A stretch of DNA of 64,000 nt from Pseudomonas rhodesiae (GTDB lineage Bacteria; Pseudomonadota; Gammaproteobacteria; Pseudomonadales; Pseudomonadaceae), in the NCBI RefSeq assembly GCF_007858255.1, contig NZ_VFEU01000010.1, positions 1-64,000 on the forward strand, read 5' to 3'. The notes under the pieces are model-generated. The model was not told the origin of the DNA. It saw only the letters and a program-made list of their open reading frames with translations, and did not search any database. This document shows, piece after piece, positions 15,881-24,761 of the stretch. A program made the position numbers and the translations under genes. Position 1 is the stretch's first letter, and each line of letters opens with the position of its first letter.

Positions 15881-16206
15881 CAGTGCACTCCGTTGAGGTG
15901 GTAGTTACCGACTGCGTGGTAGGTGTGACGCAGCGGGTTATCCAGGCTTGAAGGCAGCTCGCTGCGTTGGCCGGTCAATTCGAATTCGGTGTTGCTGGCA
16001 GCAATCAGTGCTTCGGCCGCAGCGATCTGCGCTTCGGCGCGGGCGACCGGGCTGGGGTGGGTCTCGGCCCGTTCGAGCAAGGCGGCGGCCACGTCGACGC
16101 GGATCTGCAGATCGCCAAAGCGGCTGATCACGTAGGGGTCATCGCTGCGTTCGACATGTCGACGGGTGCTGTCCAGCAGTTGGCGCGCAAGGGTCAGTGT
16201 GGTCAT
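15880..16206 (-). CDS. Free-standing acyl-CoA-dehydrogenase/SfnB C-terminal domain protein
   Basis: A 108-residue protein that aligns with only the C-terminal helical part of DszC/SfnB-type oxidoreductases. It carries GDLQIRVDVAAALLERAE, which matches the helix containing GDLAWRVHGTEAILAKAG in the adjacent SfnB-like enzyme, and ends HTYHAVGNYHLNGVH against that enzyme's KYHLIGNFVLNGV. It lacks the FAD-binding N-terminal and middle domains. It sits 12 bases after sfnB and overlaps the monooxygenase start (TGATG), so it is expressed with both. It could be an accessory subunit, a truncated paralogue, or a coupling relic. Confidence 0.7.
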   Translation of the reverse strand: MTTLTLARQLLDSTRRHVERSDDPYVISRFGDLQIRVDVAAALLERAETHPSPVARAEAQIAAAEALIAASNTEFELTGQRSELPSSLDNPLRHTYHAVGNYHLNGVH

Positions 16207-16218
16207 GGGTCAGGTCTC

Positions 16219-17415
16219 TCAGTTCCAGGCGTGGCGTGCAGGCTTCACGCCGTTGAGCACGAAATTGCCGATCAAGTGGTATTTCCAGCGGGCCGGGTCG
16301 TGCAGGGTGTGGGTGCGGGCATTGCGCCAGAACCGGTCGAGGTTGTACTTGCCCGTCACCGAGCGCGTACCGGCCAGTTCGAACAATTTGCTGCTGGCGA
16401 GCAATGCGGTTTCCGCCGACAGCACTTTGGCCTGGGCCACCACCAGCGAAGCTTGAGCGACGCTGTCTTCATTCGGCTCGGCCAGGGCCCGGTCCACGGC
16501 CAGGCCGGCCTTGGCGAGAATGGCTTCGGTGCCGTGCACGCGCCACGCCAGGTCACCGATGGCGGCAATCGTGAAAGGGTCTTGCCAGCCGTGCTCCTGC
16601 TGGCTGTCGATCCAAGGCCGCGCCTGACGTGCGTGGAGTTTGGCCTGCTCCAAAGCGCCTACGGCGATGCCGGTGTCGACGGCGGCCTGGATGATCTGCG
16701 AGATCGGGCCATTGGCAGTGGGTCGGTCGAAGGCCAGGTGTGCGGGTATCACCGCGCTCAGGGGCACCGTTACGCCATCGAGGGTCACCCCGCCACTGGC
16801 CGTGGTGCGCTGGCCGAAGCCGTCCCAGCTGTCGATCACACTCAGCCCTGGGGCGTCGCGCTCGACGAAGGCAATCAGCGCCTGGCCGTGCTCGTTGTTG
16901 CCGACGGTGGGCACCAGGTGGGCGAACAGTGCGCCGGTGCAATAGAACTTTTCACCGTTGATCTGCGCACTGTCGCCATCGATGCGGATTTGCGTGTCGA
17001 AGGTCCCGGCGTTTTTGCTCTTGGCCTCGGAGAAGGCATTGCCGAAACGATAACCGGCGAGAATTTTGCCGAAGTAATAGCGCTTTTGTTCCTCGCTGGC
17101 GGTGTGCAGCAGCAGGTCCACCACGCCAAGGTGGTTTTGCGGGATCTGCCCGAGGGAGGGGTCGGCGGCGGAGATCAACTTGATCACCTCGGCCACCGTC
17201 ACATAGGACACTTCGGCGCCACCGTAGGCTTTGGGCACGGTGATGCCCCACAGGCCGCTGGCGGAAAACTCGTCGAGTTCGGCCACCGGCAGGCGGCGTT
17301 CACGATCGCGCTCACTGGCGCCAACGGCAAAGCGTTCGGCCAGACGCGTGGCCACCTCGATGGCTTCGGCATCCGAGCGGATGATATGGGCAGGGTGCAG
17401 AGGGTGGGCTGACAT
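16219..17415 (-). CDS. sfnB: SfnB-family sulfur-acquisition oxidoreductase (DszC-like, acyl-CoA dehydrogenase fold)
   Basis: A 398-residue flavoenzyme of the acyl-CoA dehydrogenase fold but with the DszC/SfnB pattern: GLWGITVPKAYGGAEVSYVT, QIPQNHLGVVDLLL, GNAFSEAKSKNAGTFDT, NGEKFYCTGALFAHLVP and the basic C-terminal HDPARWKYHLIGNFVLNGV. Such enzymes use reduced FMN to oxygenate sulfur compounds when sulfate is scarce. The ATG at 17415 with GGAG eight bases upstream is chosen over an upstream extension. It is the first gene of the minus-strand operon running to 7217. The SfnB name is by family resemblance; the paralogue present here need not act on dimethylsulfone. Confidence 0.8.
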   Translation of the reverse strand: MSAHPLHPAHIIRSDAEAIEVATRLAERFAVGASERDRERRLPVAELDEFSASGLWGITVPKAYGGAEVSYVTVAEVIKLISAADPSLGQIPQNHLGVVDLLLHTASEEQKRYYFGKILAGYRFGNAFSEAKSKNAGTFDTQIRIDGDSAQINGEKFYCTGALFAHLVPTVGNNEHGQALIAFVERDAPGLSVIDSWDGFGQRTTASGGVTLDGVTVPLSAVIPAHLAFDRPTANGPISQIIQAAVDTGIAVGALEQAKLHARQARPWIDSQQEHGWQDPFTIAAIGDLAWRVHGTEAILAKAGLAVDRALAEPNEDSVAQASLVVAQAKVLSAETALLASSKLFELAGTRSVTGKYNLDRFWRNARTHTLHDPARWKYHLIGNFVLNGVKPARHAWN

Positions 17416-17467
17416 GGGCCGACTCCAGGTTCCGATGGGGATGACCTGGGGATTGCAGGAGTCGTGC

Positions 17468-17493
17468 CTGATTTTAATCGCCAATAAAATCAG
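17468..17493. promoter_or_regulatory. Inverted repeat CTGATTTTA-N8-TAAAATCAG upstream of the sfnB operon
   Basis: Perfect 9-bp arms with an 8-base spacer lie about 53 bp upstream of the SfnB start codon, in the only sizeable gap before this operon. The AT-rich arms suggest a regulator site for sulfur- or substrate-dependent control. No matching known consensus is claimed. Confidence 0.4.
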
Positions 17494-17570
17494 CGATTTG
17501 CTGCCTATATGCGGTGCCAGCTGATGTGTTTAACCAGCAAAGTGTGGTTCCACTGTTGCCTGGCAAACAG

Positions 17571-18134
17571 TTAGATCACCACGTTGCGCACAAAACGCAC
17601 GGCCACCTCACCGTCATTGCGATAGGCGTGGGGTTGATGGCTGGCAAACATAAAGAACTCACCGGCAGCAATGGTGTTTTCCTGGTCGCGCACCACCAGG
17701 GTCAAGAAGCCTTCGAACACGAACAGTTGCTCGCTCCAGCCTTCCAAATCGGGGTCGGGGGAGTAAATATCGCCGGGTTCCAAGCGCCATTCCCACAACT
17801 CGACCTCGCGCCGCGCGGTGGCCTTGGCCAATAACACGGCCTTGCTGCCGACGATTTCGCCGGCCCAGGCCAGCTCGTTGATACGGCTATGGTCGCGCAC
17901 GTCCGGGGCTTGGATCAGGTCGCTGAAGGCAACGCCCAAGGCTTCGGCGACGCGGTCGAGCGTCGACAGGCTGACGTTCTTCTCGCCGGCCTCGATGGCC
18001 ACCAGCATGCGCCGGCTGACCCCGGACTTTTCCGAAAGCGCAGCTTGGCTGAGGTCGGCGGCGTGGCGCAGGCGACGAACGTTCTGGCTGACGTGTTGCA
18101 GGACCGAAGCCCGCTGCGGATTTTCTTTGTGCAC
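17571..18134 (-). CDS. XRE-family regulator with C-terminal cupin domain
   Basis: A 187-residue regulator. An N-terminal helix-turn-helix (about 15-70: VRRLRHAADLSQAALSEKSGVSRRMLVAIEAGEKNVS) is followed by a small beta-barrel cupin (about 110-185, with EPGDIYSPDPDLEGWSEQLFVFEG and HQPHAYRNDGEVAVRF). This is the usual HTH-cupin repressor plan, in which the cupin senses a small metabolite. I place the start at the GTG at 18134; upstream in-frame codons overlap the promoter region of the divergent gene. It diverges from the EamA transporter and probably controls it, and it lies 155 bp upstream of the sulfur operon. Confidence 0.8.
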   Translation of the reverse strand: MHKENPQRASVLQHVSQNVRRLRHAADLSQAALSEKSGVSRRMLVAIEAGEKNVSLSTLDRVAEALGVAFSDLIQAPDVRDHSRINELAWAGEIVGSKAVLLAKATARREVELWEWRLEPGDIYSPDPDLEGWSEQLFVFEGFLTLVVRDQENTIAAGEFFMFASHQPHAYRNDGEVAVRFVRNVVI

Positions 18135-18163
18135 TATATTGCTCAATGGGTGGGTGTGCGCAG

Positions 18164-18169
18164 TATACT
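18164..18169 (+). promoter_or_regulatory. Possible -10 element (TATACT) for the EamA gene
   Basis: TATACT lies within CAGTATACTG, a 10-bp palindrome, about 58 bp upstream of the EamA start codon and within the divergent gap of 92 bp. No clean -35 is visible at 17 bp. The palindrome could also be part of the operator for the XRE-cupin regulator. Confidence 0.35.
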
Positions 18170-18226
18170 GCCCAGCGTGCGGCGCATTGTGCGGTCCGTG
18201 CCTTTTCCTTGCAAGACCGAGCCCAC

Positions 18227-19156
18227 ATGACCACCCCGAACTCTCCATCGCGTTTCCATCGATTCAGCAAAGCCGAGTGCATCCTGGTGTTTATCACCAT
18301 GATTTGGGGCGGCACCTTTTTACTGGTGCAACACGCCATGGCCGTCAGCGGGCCGATGTTTTTCGTGGGCCTGCGTTTTGCCGCGGCGGCCATTGCGGTC
18401 GGTTTCTTTTCCTTGCGCACCTTGCGCGACCTGACGCTGTTCGAGTTGAAAGCCGGGGTATTTATCGGTGTAGCGATCATGTTCGGCTACGGGTTGCAGA
18501 CCATCGGCCTGCAAACCATCCTCAGCAGCCAATCGGCGTTTATTACCGCTTTGTATGTGCCCTTCGTGCCGTTGCTGCAATGGCTGGTACTGGGCCGTCG
18601 GCCGGGCCTGATGCCGAGCCTGGGTATCATGCTGGCGTTTGCCGGGCTGATGTTGCTGACCGGCCCGGCGGGTGCATCGCTGAATTTCAGCGCCGGGGAA
18701 ATCGCGACCTTGATCGGCGCCATCGCGATTGCCGCCGAAATCATCCTGATCAGCGCGTTCGCCGGCCAGGTGGACGTGCGCCGCGTGACCGTGGTGCAAC
18801 TGGCCACCGCATCGCTGCTGTCATTTCTGATGGTGGTGCCGATGGGCGAGGTGCTCCCGGGGTTCTCGTGGTTGCTGCTGTTCAGTGCAGTGGGCCTGGG
18901 CCTGACCAGCGCGGTGATCCAAGTGGCGATGAACTGGGCGCAACAAAGCGTCTCGCCAACCCGGGCCACGTTGATCTATGCCGGCGAGCCGGTGTGGGCT
19001 GGCGTGGTCGGGCGGATTGCCGGTGAGCGCTTCCCGCCAATTGCCATGCTGGGCGCGGCGCTGATCGTGGTGGCGGTGATTGTGAGTGAAATGAAGAGGA
19101 ACAGCTCGAACGTTGTCGACGCTAAGGCCGAAGTTGAACCGGAAAATCAGGGTTGA
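18227..19156 (+). CDS. EamA/DMT-family transporter
   Basis: A 309-residue membrane protein with ten predicted helices in two EamA repeats (about 18-140 and 155-290). The family patterns TMIWGGTFLLVQHAM and RFAAAAIAVGF open the first repeat, and SVSPTRATLIYAGEPVWAGVVGRI closes the second. Such proteins move amino acids or small metabolites across the inner membrane, often outward. The ATG at 18227 starts a normal cytoplasmic N-terminus. It is divergent from an HTH-cupin regulator, a common arrangement for substrate-responsive export. The substrate is unknown. Confidence 0.85.
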   Translation: MTTPNSPSRFHRFSKAECILVFITMIWGGTFLLVQHAMAVSGPMFFVGLRFAAAAIAVGFFSLRTLRDLTLFELKAGVFIGVAIMFGYGLQTIGLQTILSSQSAFITALYVPFVPLLQWLVLGRRPGLMPSLGIMLAFAGLMLLTGPAGASLNFSAGEIATLIGAIAIAAEIILISAFAGQVDVRRVTVVQLATASLLSFLMVVPMGEVLPGFSWLLLFSAVGLGLTSAVIQVAMNWAQQSVSPTRATLIYAGEPVWAGVVGRIAGERFPPIAMLGAALIVVAVIVSEMKRNSSNVVDAKAEVEPENQG

Positions 19157-19272
19157 TGGTCTAAGCTGTCAGCCACAAGCCGTACGAAATACGCGGCCGG
19201 CTGTTTCTCTTGCAGCTTGCCGCTTGTAGCCGTCTTCAACTGCCTCTGTAGGATCCTGCCACATCTTGCCGT

Positions 19273-19301
19273 TTGGTGATCCAGAAAGCGGCACGTATGA
19301 T
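19273..19301 (+). promoter_or_regulatory. Candidate sigma70 promoter for the mrp operon
   Basis: TTGGTG (19273-19278) and TATGAT (19296-19301) are 17 bp apart, ending about 30 bp before the mrpA start codon. The rest of the gap from 19157 contains a loose inverted repeat built on CAGCCACAAGC / GCCGCTTGTAGC, which may terminate the EamA transcript. Confidence 0.45.
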
Positions 19302-19331
19302 GCATCCCAAACTCCCGCAGATTAGAAGCCT

Positions 19332-22253
19332 ATGTCCCTGATAGTTCTACTGCTTCTGCCTTTTATCGGCAGCTGTCTGGCGGCATTGCTGCCGCATAAC
19401 GCACGTAATACCGAATCCCTGCTGGCCGGCCTGGTGGCGCTGGTCGGCACCGTTCAAGTCGCCTTGCTGTACCCCCAGGTCGCCTACGGCGGCGTGATTC
19501 GCGAAGAATTCATGTGGCTGCCCAGCCTCGGGCTAAATTTCGTGCTGCGCATGGATGGCTTCGCCTGGCTGTTTTCGATGCTGGTGCTGGGCATCGGCAC
19601 ACTGGTGTCGCTGTATGCGCGTTATTACATGTCGCCGGACGACCCGGTACCGCGCTTCTTCGCGTTTTTCCTGGCCTTTATGGGCGCCATGCTGGGCCTG
19701 GTGATCTCCGGCAATCTGATCCAGATCGTGTTCTTCTGGGAGCTGACCAGCCTGTTCTCATTCCTGCTGATCGGCTATTGGCACCACCGCGCCGATGCGC
19801 GACGCGGTGCCTATATGGCGCTGATGGTCACCGGCGCGGGTGGTCTGTGCCTGCTGGCGGGCGTGATGCTGCTGGGGCATATCGTCGGCAGCTACGACCT
19901 TGACCTGGTATTGGCGGCGGGCGATCAGATTCGTGCGCACGCGCTGTACCCGGTGATGCTCGCGCTGGTGCTGATGGGTGCCTTGAGCAAGAGTGCGCAG
20001 TTTCCGTTCCATTTCTGGCTGCCCCACGCCATGGCCGCGCCCACGCCGGTTTCGGCCTACCTGCACTCGGCGACGATGGTGAAGGCCGGCGTGTTCCTGC
20101 TGGCCCGCCTGTGGCCGTCGGTGTCCGGCAGCGAAGAATGGTTCTGGATCGTCGGCGGTGCCGGCGCCCTCACCCTCCTCCTCGGCGCTTACTGCGCCAT
20201 GTTCCAAAACGACCTCAAGGGCCTGCTGGCCTATTCCACCATCAGCCACCTCGGGCTGATCACCTTGCTGCTGGGCCTCAACAGCCCGCTGGCCGCCGTG
20301 GCCGCCGTGTTCCACATCCTCAACCACGCCACTTTTAAAGCCTCGCTGTTTATGGCTGCGGGCATCATCGACCACGAAAGTGGCACGCGGGACATCCGCA
20401 AACTCAGCGGCCTGGTGCGCCTGATCCCGTTCACCGCGACCCTGGCGATGGTGGCCAGTGCGTCCATGGCCGGCGTGCCGTTGCTCAATGGTTTCCTGTC
20501 CAAAGAGATGTTCTTCGCCGAAACCGTATTTATCTCGGCGACAAGATGGGTGGAAGTCGCATTGCCGGTGATCGCCACCATTGCCGGCACCTTCAGCGTC
20601 GCCTACGCACTGCGTTTTACCGTGGATGTATTCTTCGGCCCGCCCCCCAACAACCTGCCCCACACCCCCCACGAGCCACCGCGCTGGATGCGCGCACCGG
20701 TGGAGCTGCTGGTATTCACCTGCCTGCTGGTGGGGATTTTTCCGGCGCAGATGGTCGGTTCGATCCTCGCCGCTGCCGCGTTGCCGGTGGTGGGCGGCGT
20801 GCTGCCCGAGTACAGCCTGGCGATCTGGCACGGCTGGAACGCACCGATGATCATGAGCCTGGTGGCGATGTCCGGCGGTGTGGTGCTGTACCTGATGCTA
20901 CGCAAGCAGCTCAAGCGCGGCCGTTTCAAGTACCCGCCGGTGATCAGTTATTTCAACGGCAAGCGCGGCTTCGAACGCAGCCTGGTGGTGATGATGCGCG
21001 GCGTGCGCAGGATCGAAAAACGCATCAGCACCAAGCGCCTGCAACCGCAGTTGTTCCTGCTGGTGTTGGTGGCGGTGATCGGCGGCCTGATCCCCATGCT
21101 CAACAGCGGCCTGAGTTGGGGCGACCGTCCGAAAATCCCCGGTTCGGTGGTGTTCGTAACCCTGTGGGTGCTGGCGATCGCCTGCGCCCTGGGCGCCGCC
21201 TGGCAAGCCAAGTACCACCGGCTCGCCGCCCTGACCATGGTCAGCGTGTGCGGGCTGATGACCTGCATTACATTCGTGTGGTTCTCGGCGCCGGACCTGG
21301 CCCTGACCCAACTGGTGGTGGAAGTGGTGACCACCGTGCTGATCCTGCTCGGCCTGCGCTGGCTGCCACGGCGGATCGAAGAGGTTTCGCCGCTGCCTAA
21401 TACCTTGCGCAGGGCCAGGGTGCGCCGGGTCCGCGACTTCCTGCTGTCCACCGTGGTGGGTGGTGGCATGGCGTTGCTGTCCTACGCGATGCTGACCCGC
21501 CAGACCCCCAACGATATCTCCTCGTTCTACCTCAGCCGCGCCCTGCCCGAAGGCGGCGGCAGCAATGTGGTGAACGTGATGCTGGTGGACTTCCGGGGCT
21601 TCGATACCCTGGGCGAAATCACCGTGCTCGGCGCCGTGGCGCTGACGGTCTACGCCCTGCTGCGGCGTTTCCGCCCATCCAAGGAAAGTATGGAGCTGCC
21701 GCCACAACAACGGCAGTTGGCGCCGGACGTGGCCACCGACCTGGTCAACCCACGCCAGGCCAGCGACACCGCCCTGGGTTTTATGATGGTGCCGGCGGTG
21801 CTGGTGCGCTTGCTGCTGCCGATTGCGCTGGTGGTGTCGTTTTATCTGTTTATGCGCGGCCACAACCAACCGGGCGGCGGTTTTGTCGCGGGCCTGGTGA
21901 TGTCGGTGGCGTTTATCCTGCAGTACATGGTGGCCGGCACCCAGTGGGTCGAGGCGCAGATGAGCCTGCGGCCGATGCGCTGGATGGGCTTCGGTTTGTT
22001 TTCCGCGACCCTCACCGGGCTCGGTGCGCTGTGCTTCGGCTATCCGTTCCTCACCACCCACACCTTGCATCTGAGCGTGCCGGTGCTGGGCGATATCCAT
22101 ATCGCCAGCGCGTTGTTCTTCGATGTGGGCGTGTACGCCATGGTGGTCGGTTCGACCCTATTGATGCTCACCGCCCTCGGCCACCAATCGGTGCGTGCGC
22201 ATAAACCGAGCAACCAGCCTAAAGCAGTCGCTGCAACCGAAGGAGCCGCCTGA
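19332..22253 (+). CDS. mrpA: Mrp-type cation/proton antiporter subunit A (MrpA with fused MrpB-like region)
   Basis: A 973-residue protein, longer than the roughly 800-residue Bacillus MrpA because the C-terminus (about 830-960, GHNQPGGGFVAGLVMSVAFILQYMV) carries the MrpB domain, as in Gram-negative group 2 systems. The centre is the NuoL-like proton channel (ALSKSAQFPFHFWLPHAMAAPTPVSAYLHSATMVKAGVFLLARLWP; the Lys and His residues mark the proton path). About 20-plus helices are expected. It assembles with subunits C-G to exchange Na+ or K+ for protons, supporting alkali and salt tolerance. Its stop overlaps mrpC by one base. Confidence 0.95.
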   Translation: MSLIVLLLLPFIGSCLAALLPHNARNTESLLAGLVALVGTVQVALLYPQVAYGGVIREEFMWLPSLGLNFVLRMDGFAWLFSMLVLGIGTLVSLYARYYMSPDDPVPRFFAFFLAFMGAMLGLVISGNLIQIVFFWELTSLFSFLLIGYWHHRADARRGAYMALMVTGAGGLCLLAGVMLLGHIVGSYDLDLVLAAGDQIRAHALYPVMLALVLMGALSKSAQFPFHFWLPHAMAAPTPVSAYLHSATMVKAGVFLLARLWPSVSGSEEWFWIVGGAGALTLLLGAYCAMFQNDLKGLLAYSTISHLGLITLLLGLNSPLAAVAAVFHILNHATFKASLFMAAGIIDHESGTRDIRKLSGLVRLIPFTATLAMVASASMAGVPLLNGFLSKEMFFAETVFISATRWVEVALPVIATIAGTFSVAYALRFTVDVFFGPPPNNLPHTPHEPPRWMRAPVELLVFTCLLVGIFPAQMVGSILAAAALPVVGGVLPEYSLAIWHGWNAPMIMSLVAMSGGVVLYLMLRKQLKRGRFKYPPVISYFNGKRGFERSLVVMMRGVRRIEKRISTKRLQPQLFLLVLVAVIGGLIPMLNSGLSWGDRPKIPGSVVFVTLWVLAIACALGAAWQAKYHRLAALTMVSVCGLMTCITFVWFSAPDLALTQLVVEVVTTVLILLGLRWLPRRIEEVSPLPNTLRRARVRRVRDFLLSTVVGGGMALLSYAMLTRQTPNDISSFYLSRALPEGGGSNVVNVMLVDFRGFDTLGEITVLGAVALTVYALLRRFRPSKESMELPPQQRQLAPDVATDLVNPRQASDTALGFMMVPAVLVRLLLPIALVVSFYLFMRGHNQPGGGFVAGLVMSVAFILQYMVAGTQWVEAQMSLRPMRWMGFGLFSATLTGLGALCFGYPFLTTHTLHLSVPVLGDIHIASALFFDVGVYAMVVGSTLLMLTALGHQSVRAHKPSNQPKAVAATEGAA

Positions 22254-22597
22254 TGGAAGAAGTCATCGCAATTGCCATTGGGGTCCTGGCGGCGTCGGGG
22301 GTGTGGCTGGTCCTACGACCACGGACTTTCCAGGTGGTGATGGGCCTGTGCCTGCTGTCCTACGGGGTCAACCTGTTCATTTTCAGCATGGGCAGCCTGT
22401 TTATCGGCAAGGAGCCGATCATCAAGGACGGCGTGCCGCAGGACCTATTGCACTACACCGACCCCCTGCCCCAGGCCCTGGTGCTGACCGCCATCGTGAT
22501 CAGCTTCGCCATGACCGCGCTGTTTCTGGTGGTGCTGTTGGCATCGCGGGGCCTGACCGGCACCGACCATGTGGATGGCCGGGAGCCCAAGGAATGA
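22253..22597 (+). CDS. mrpC: Mrp antiporter subunit C (NuoK-like)
   Basis: A 114-residue, three-helix membrane protein resembling NuoK (GVWLVLRPRTFQVVMGLCLLSYGVNLFIFSMG, then DPLPQALVLTAIVISFAMTALFLVV). The Pro-rich DPLPQALVLTAIVI string is the hallmark of the MrpC/NuoK family. It overlaps mrpA by one base and mrpD by four. Confidence 0.93.
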   Translation: MEEVIAIAIGVLAASGVWLVLRPRTFQVVMGLCLLSYGVNLFIFSMGSLFIGKEPIIKDGVPQDLLHYTDPLPQALVLTAIVISFAMTALFLVVLLASRGLTGTDHVDGREPKE

Positions 22598-24276
22598 CGT
22601 GGGTGAACCAACTGATCGTCGCGCCGATCCTGCTGCCGTTGCTGACCGCCGCGCTGATGCTGATGCTCAGCGAGAAACGCCGGCCACTCAAGGCGCGTAT
22701 CAACCTGTTTTCCAGCATGCTTGGCCTCGCCACCGCGATCCTGCTGCTGTACTGGACGCAGCAAGACGGCCCCGGCTCCATCGGTGTGTACCTGCCGGGC
22801 AACTGGCAAGTGCCGTTCGGTATTGTGCTGGTGGTGGATCAACTGTCGGCGCTGATGCTGGTGCTCACCGGAATCATTGGCGTCAGTGCGCTGCTGTTCG
22901 CCATGGCACGCTGGGACCGCGCCGGCACCAGTTTCCACGCGCTGTTCCAGATCCAGATGATGGGCCTGTACGGTGCATTCCTCACCGCAGACCTGTTCAA
23001 CCTGTTCGTATTTTTCGAGGTGCTGCTGGCCGCGTCCTACGGGTTGATGTTGCATGGCTCCGGCCGCGCGCGGGTATCGTCGGGGCTGCATTACATCGCG
23101 ATCAACTTGTTGGCGTCGTCGCTGTTCCTGATCGGCGCGGCGATGACCTACGGCGTCACCGGCACGCTGAACTTCGCCGACCTGGCGCTGAAAATCCCGC
23201 TGGTGCCCGAGGCCGATCGCGGCCTGCTGCACGCCGGTGCGGCGATCCTCGCCACCGCGTTCCTGGCCAAGGCTGGCATGTGGCCGCTGAACTTCTGGTT
23301 GGCGCCGGCCTACTCTTCGGCCAGTGCGCCGGTGGCGGCGATGTTCGCGATCATGACCAAGGTCGGCGTGTACACCGTGCTGCGCTTGTGGACCCTGCTG
23401 TTCTCCGGCCAGGCCGGCGCGTCGGCGTTGTTCGGCGGCGACTGGCTGGTGTACGGCGGCATGGCCACGATCATCTGCGCGGCGCTGGCGATGGTAGCGG
23501 CGCAGCGGCTGGAGCGCATGGCGAGCCTGAGTATCCTGGTCTCGGCTGGGATCCTGCTATCGGCGGTAGGCTTCGCCCAACCGAGCCTGACCGCTGGCGC
23601 GTTGTTCTATCTGGTCAGCTCCACCCTGGCCTTGAGTGCCCTGTTCCTGTTGGCCGAACTGATCGAGCGTTCGCGTTCGGCCAACGACCTGCCGCTGGAT
23701 GAAGAGATCGACGCCTTGCCCAAAGCCATGGAGTCCCTGCACCCTCGGCCCGGCGTGAACCTGGACGACGAGCAGAAAGCCGTGATCGGCCAGGTGATCC
23801 CCTGGACCATGGCCTTCCTCGGCTTGAGCTTTGTGGCCTGCGCCCTGCTGATTATTGGCATGCCGCCGCTGTCCGGGTTTATCGGCAAGCTCAGCCTGTT
23901 GAGCGCGCTGGTCAACCCGTTGGGCCTCGGTGCCAGCGCCGACGCGCCGATCCGGCCCGCCGCGTGGGGCCTGGTGGTGCTGTTGATCCTGTCCGGCCTG
24001 GCCTCGCTGATCGCGTTTGCGCGTATGGGCATCCAGCGCTTCTGGACCCCGGAAGAACGCCCGTCGCCACTGCTGCGTCGCTATGAATGCCTGCCGATCT
24101 TCTTTTTACTGGGGCTGAGCATCGCGCTGACCTTCAAGGCAGAACCGCTGATGCGCTACACCCAGGCCACCGCCCAGAGTCTGAACAACCCCGAGCAGTA
24201 CGTGATGGCCGTCATGGCCACGCGCCCGGAGCCCAGCCCTGAAGCCAAGGCCACTGCCGCACAGGTGCAACCATGA
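22594..24276 (+). CDS. mrpD: Mrp antiporter subunit D (NuoN/M-like)
   Basis: A 560-residue antiporter-like channel subunit with about 14 helices. The key proton-path segments are FFEVLLAASYGLMLHGSG and AFLAKAGMWPLNFWLAPAYSSASAPVAAMFAIMTKVGVYT. The ATG at 22594 overlaps the mrpC stop (ATGA); an in-frame extension upstream runs through mrpC in another frame and is not used. A hydrophilic insert (about 365-395) separates the last helices. Confidence 0.94.
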   Translation: MTWVNQLIVAPILLPLLTAALMLMLSEKRRPLKARINLFSSMLGLATAILLLYWTQQDGPGSIGVYLPGNWQVPFGIVLVVDQLSALMLVLTGIIGVSALLFAMARWDRAGTSFHALFQIQMMGLYGAFLTADLFNLFVFFEVLLAASYGLMLHGSGRARVSSGLHYIAINLLASSLFLIGAAMTYGVTGTLNFADLALKIPLVPEADRGLLHAGAAILATAFLAKAGMWPLNFWLAPAYSSASAPVAAMFAIMTKVGVYTVLRLWTLLFSGQAGASALFGGDWLVYGGMATIICAALAMVAAQRLERMASLSILVSAGILLSAVGFAQPSLTAGALFYLVSSTLALSALFLLAELIERSRSANDLPLDEEIDALPKAMESLHPRPGVNLDDEQKAVIGQVIPWTMAFLGLSFVACALLIIGMPPLSGFIGKLSLLSALVNPLGLGASADAPIRPAAWGLVVLLILSGLASLIAFARMGIQRFWTPEERPSPLLRRYECLPIFFLLGLSIALTFKAEPLMRYTQATAQSLNNPEQYVMAVMATRPEPSPEAKATAAQVQP

Positions 24277-24761
24277 AGCGCCTATTCCCTGCCCCGTGGC
24301 TATCCCTGGCATTGTGGCTGCTGTGGCTGGTGCTGAACCTGTCCGTCAGCCCTGGCAATCTGCTGCTCGGCGCGTTGCTCGGCTTTCTGGCCCCGCTGAT
24401 GATGGCGCCGTTGCGGCCGCTGCCGATCCGCATCCGCCGTCCGGGCGTGATTCTGCGCCTGTTGCTGCTGGTGGGGCGCGACGTGATCGTGTCCAACCTG
24501 CAAGTGGCCTGGGGCGTGCTGACCTGCGGCTCGCGCCCGCCGCGCTCGTGCTTTATCAAGATCCCCTTGGACCTGCGTGACCCCAACGGCCTGGCGGCGC
24601 TGTCGATGATCACCACCGTGGTGCCCGGCACCATTTGGTCGGAACTGGCGCTGGACCGCAGCATCCTGCTGCTGCACGTGTTCGATCTGGACGATGAAGC
24701 GCAGTTTATCGAGCACTTCAAAACCACCTACGAGCGGCCCCTGATGGAGATCTTCGAATGA
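24273..24761 (+). CDS. mrpE: Mrp antiporter subunit E
   Basis: A 162-residue subunit with two or three N-terminal helices and a cytoplasmic tail containing RSCFIKIPLDLRDPNGLAALSMITTVVPGTIWSEL, the family signature. It has no counterpart in complex I and is needed for stable assembly of the Mrp complex. ATGA overlaps with both neighbours. Confidence 0.93.
   Translation: MKRLFPAPWLSLALWLLWLVLNLSVSPGNLLLGALLGFLAPLMMAPLRPLPIRIRRPGVILRLLLLVGRDVIVSNLQVAWGVLTCGSRPPRSCFIKIPLDLRDPNGLAALSMITTVVPGTIWSELALDRSILLLHVFDLDDEAQFIEHFKTTYERPLMEIFE

Noticed and set aside
17505..17525. CTGGCAC-like -24 element on the minus strand upstream of sfnB
   Set aside because: The -24 half is good but the required GC of the -12 half is missing at the correct spacing, so a sigma54 promoter is not supported.
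22195..22593. N-terminal extension of mrpD through mrpC
   Set aside because: The extension is in a different frame from mrpC, lacks membrane character and does not match MrpD. The ATG at 22594 overlapping the mrpC stop is the natural start.
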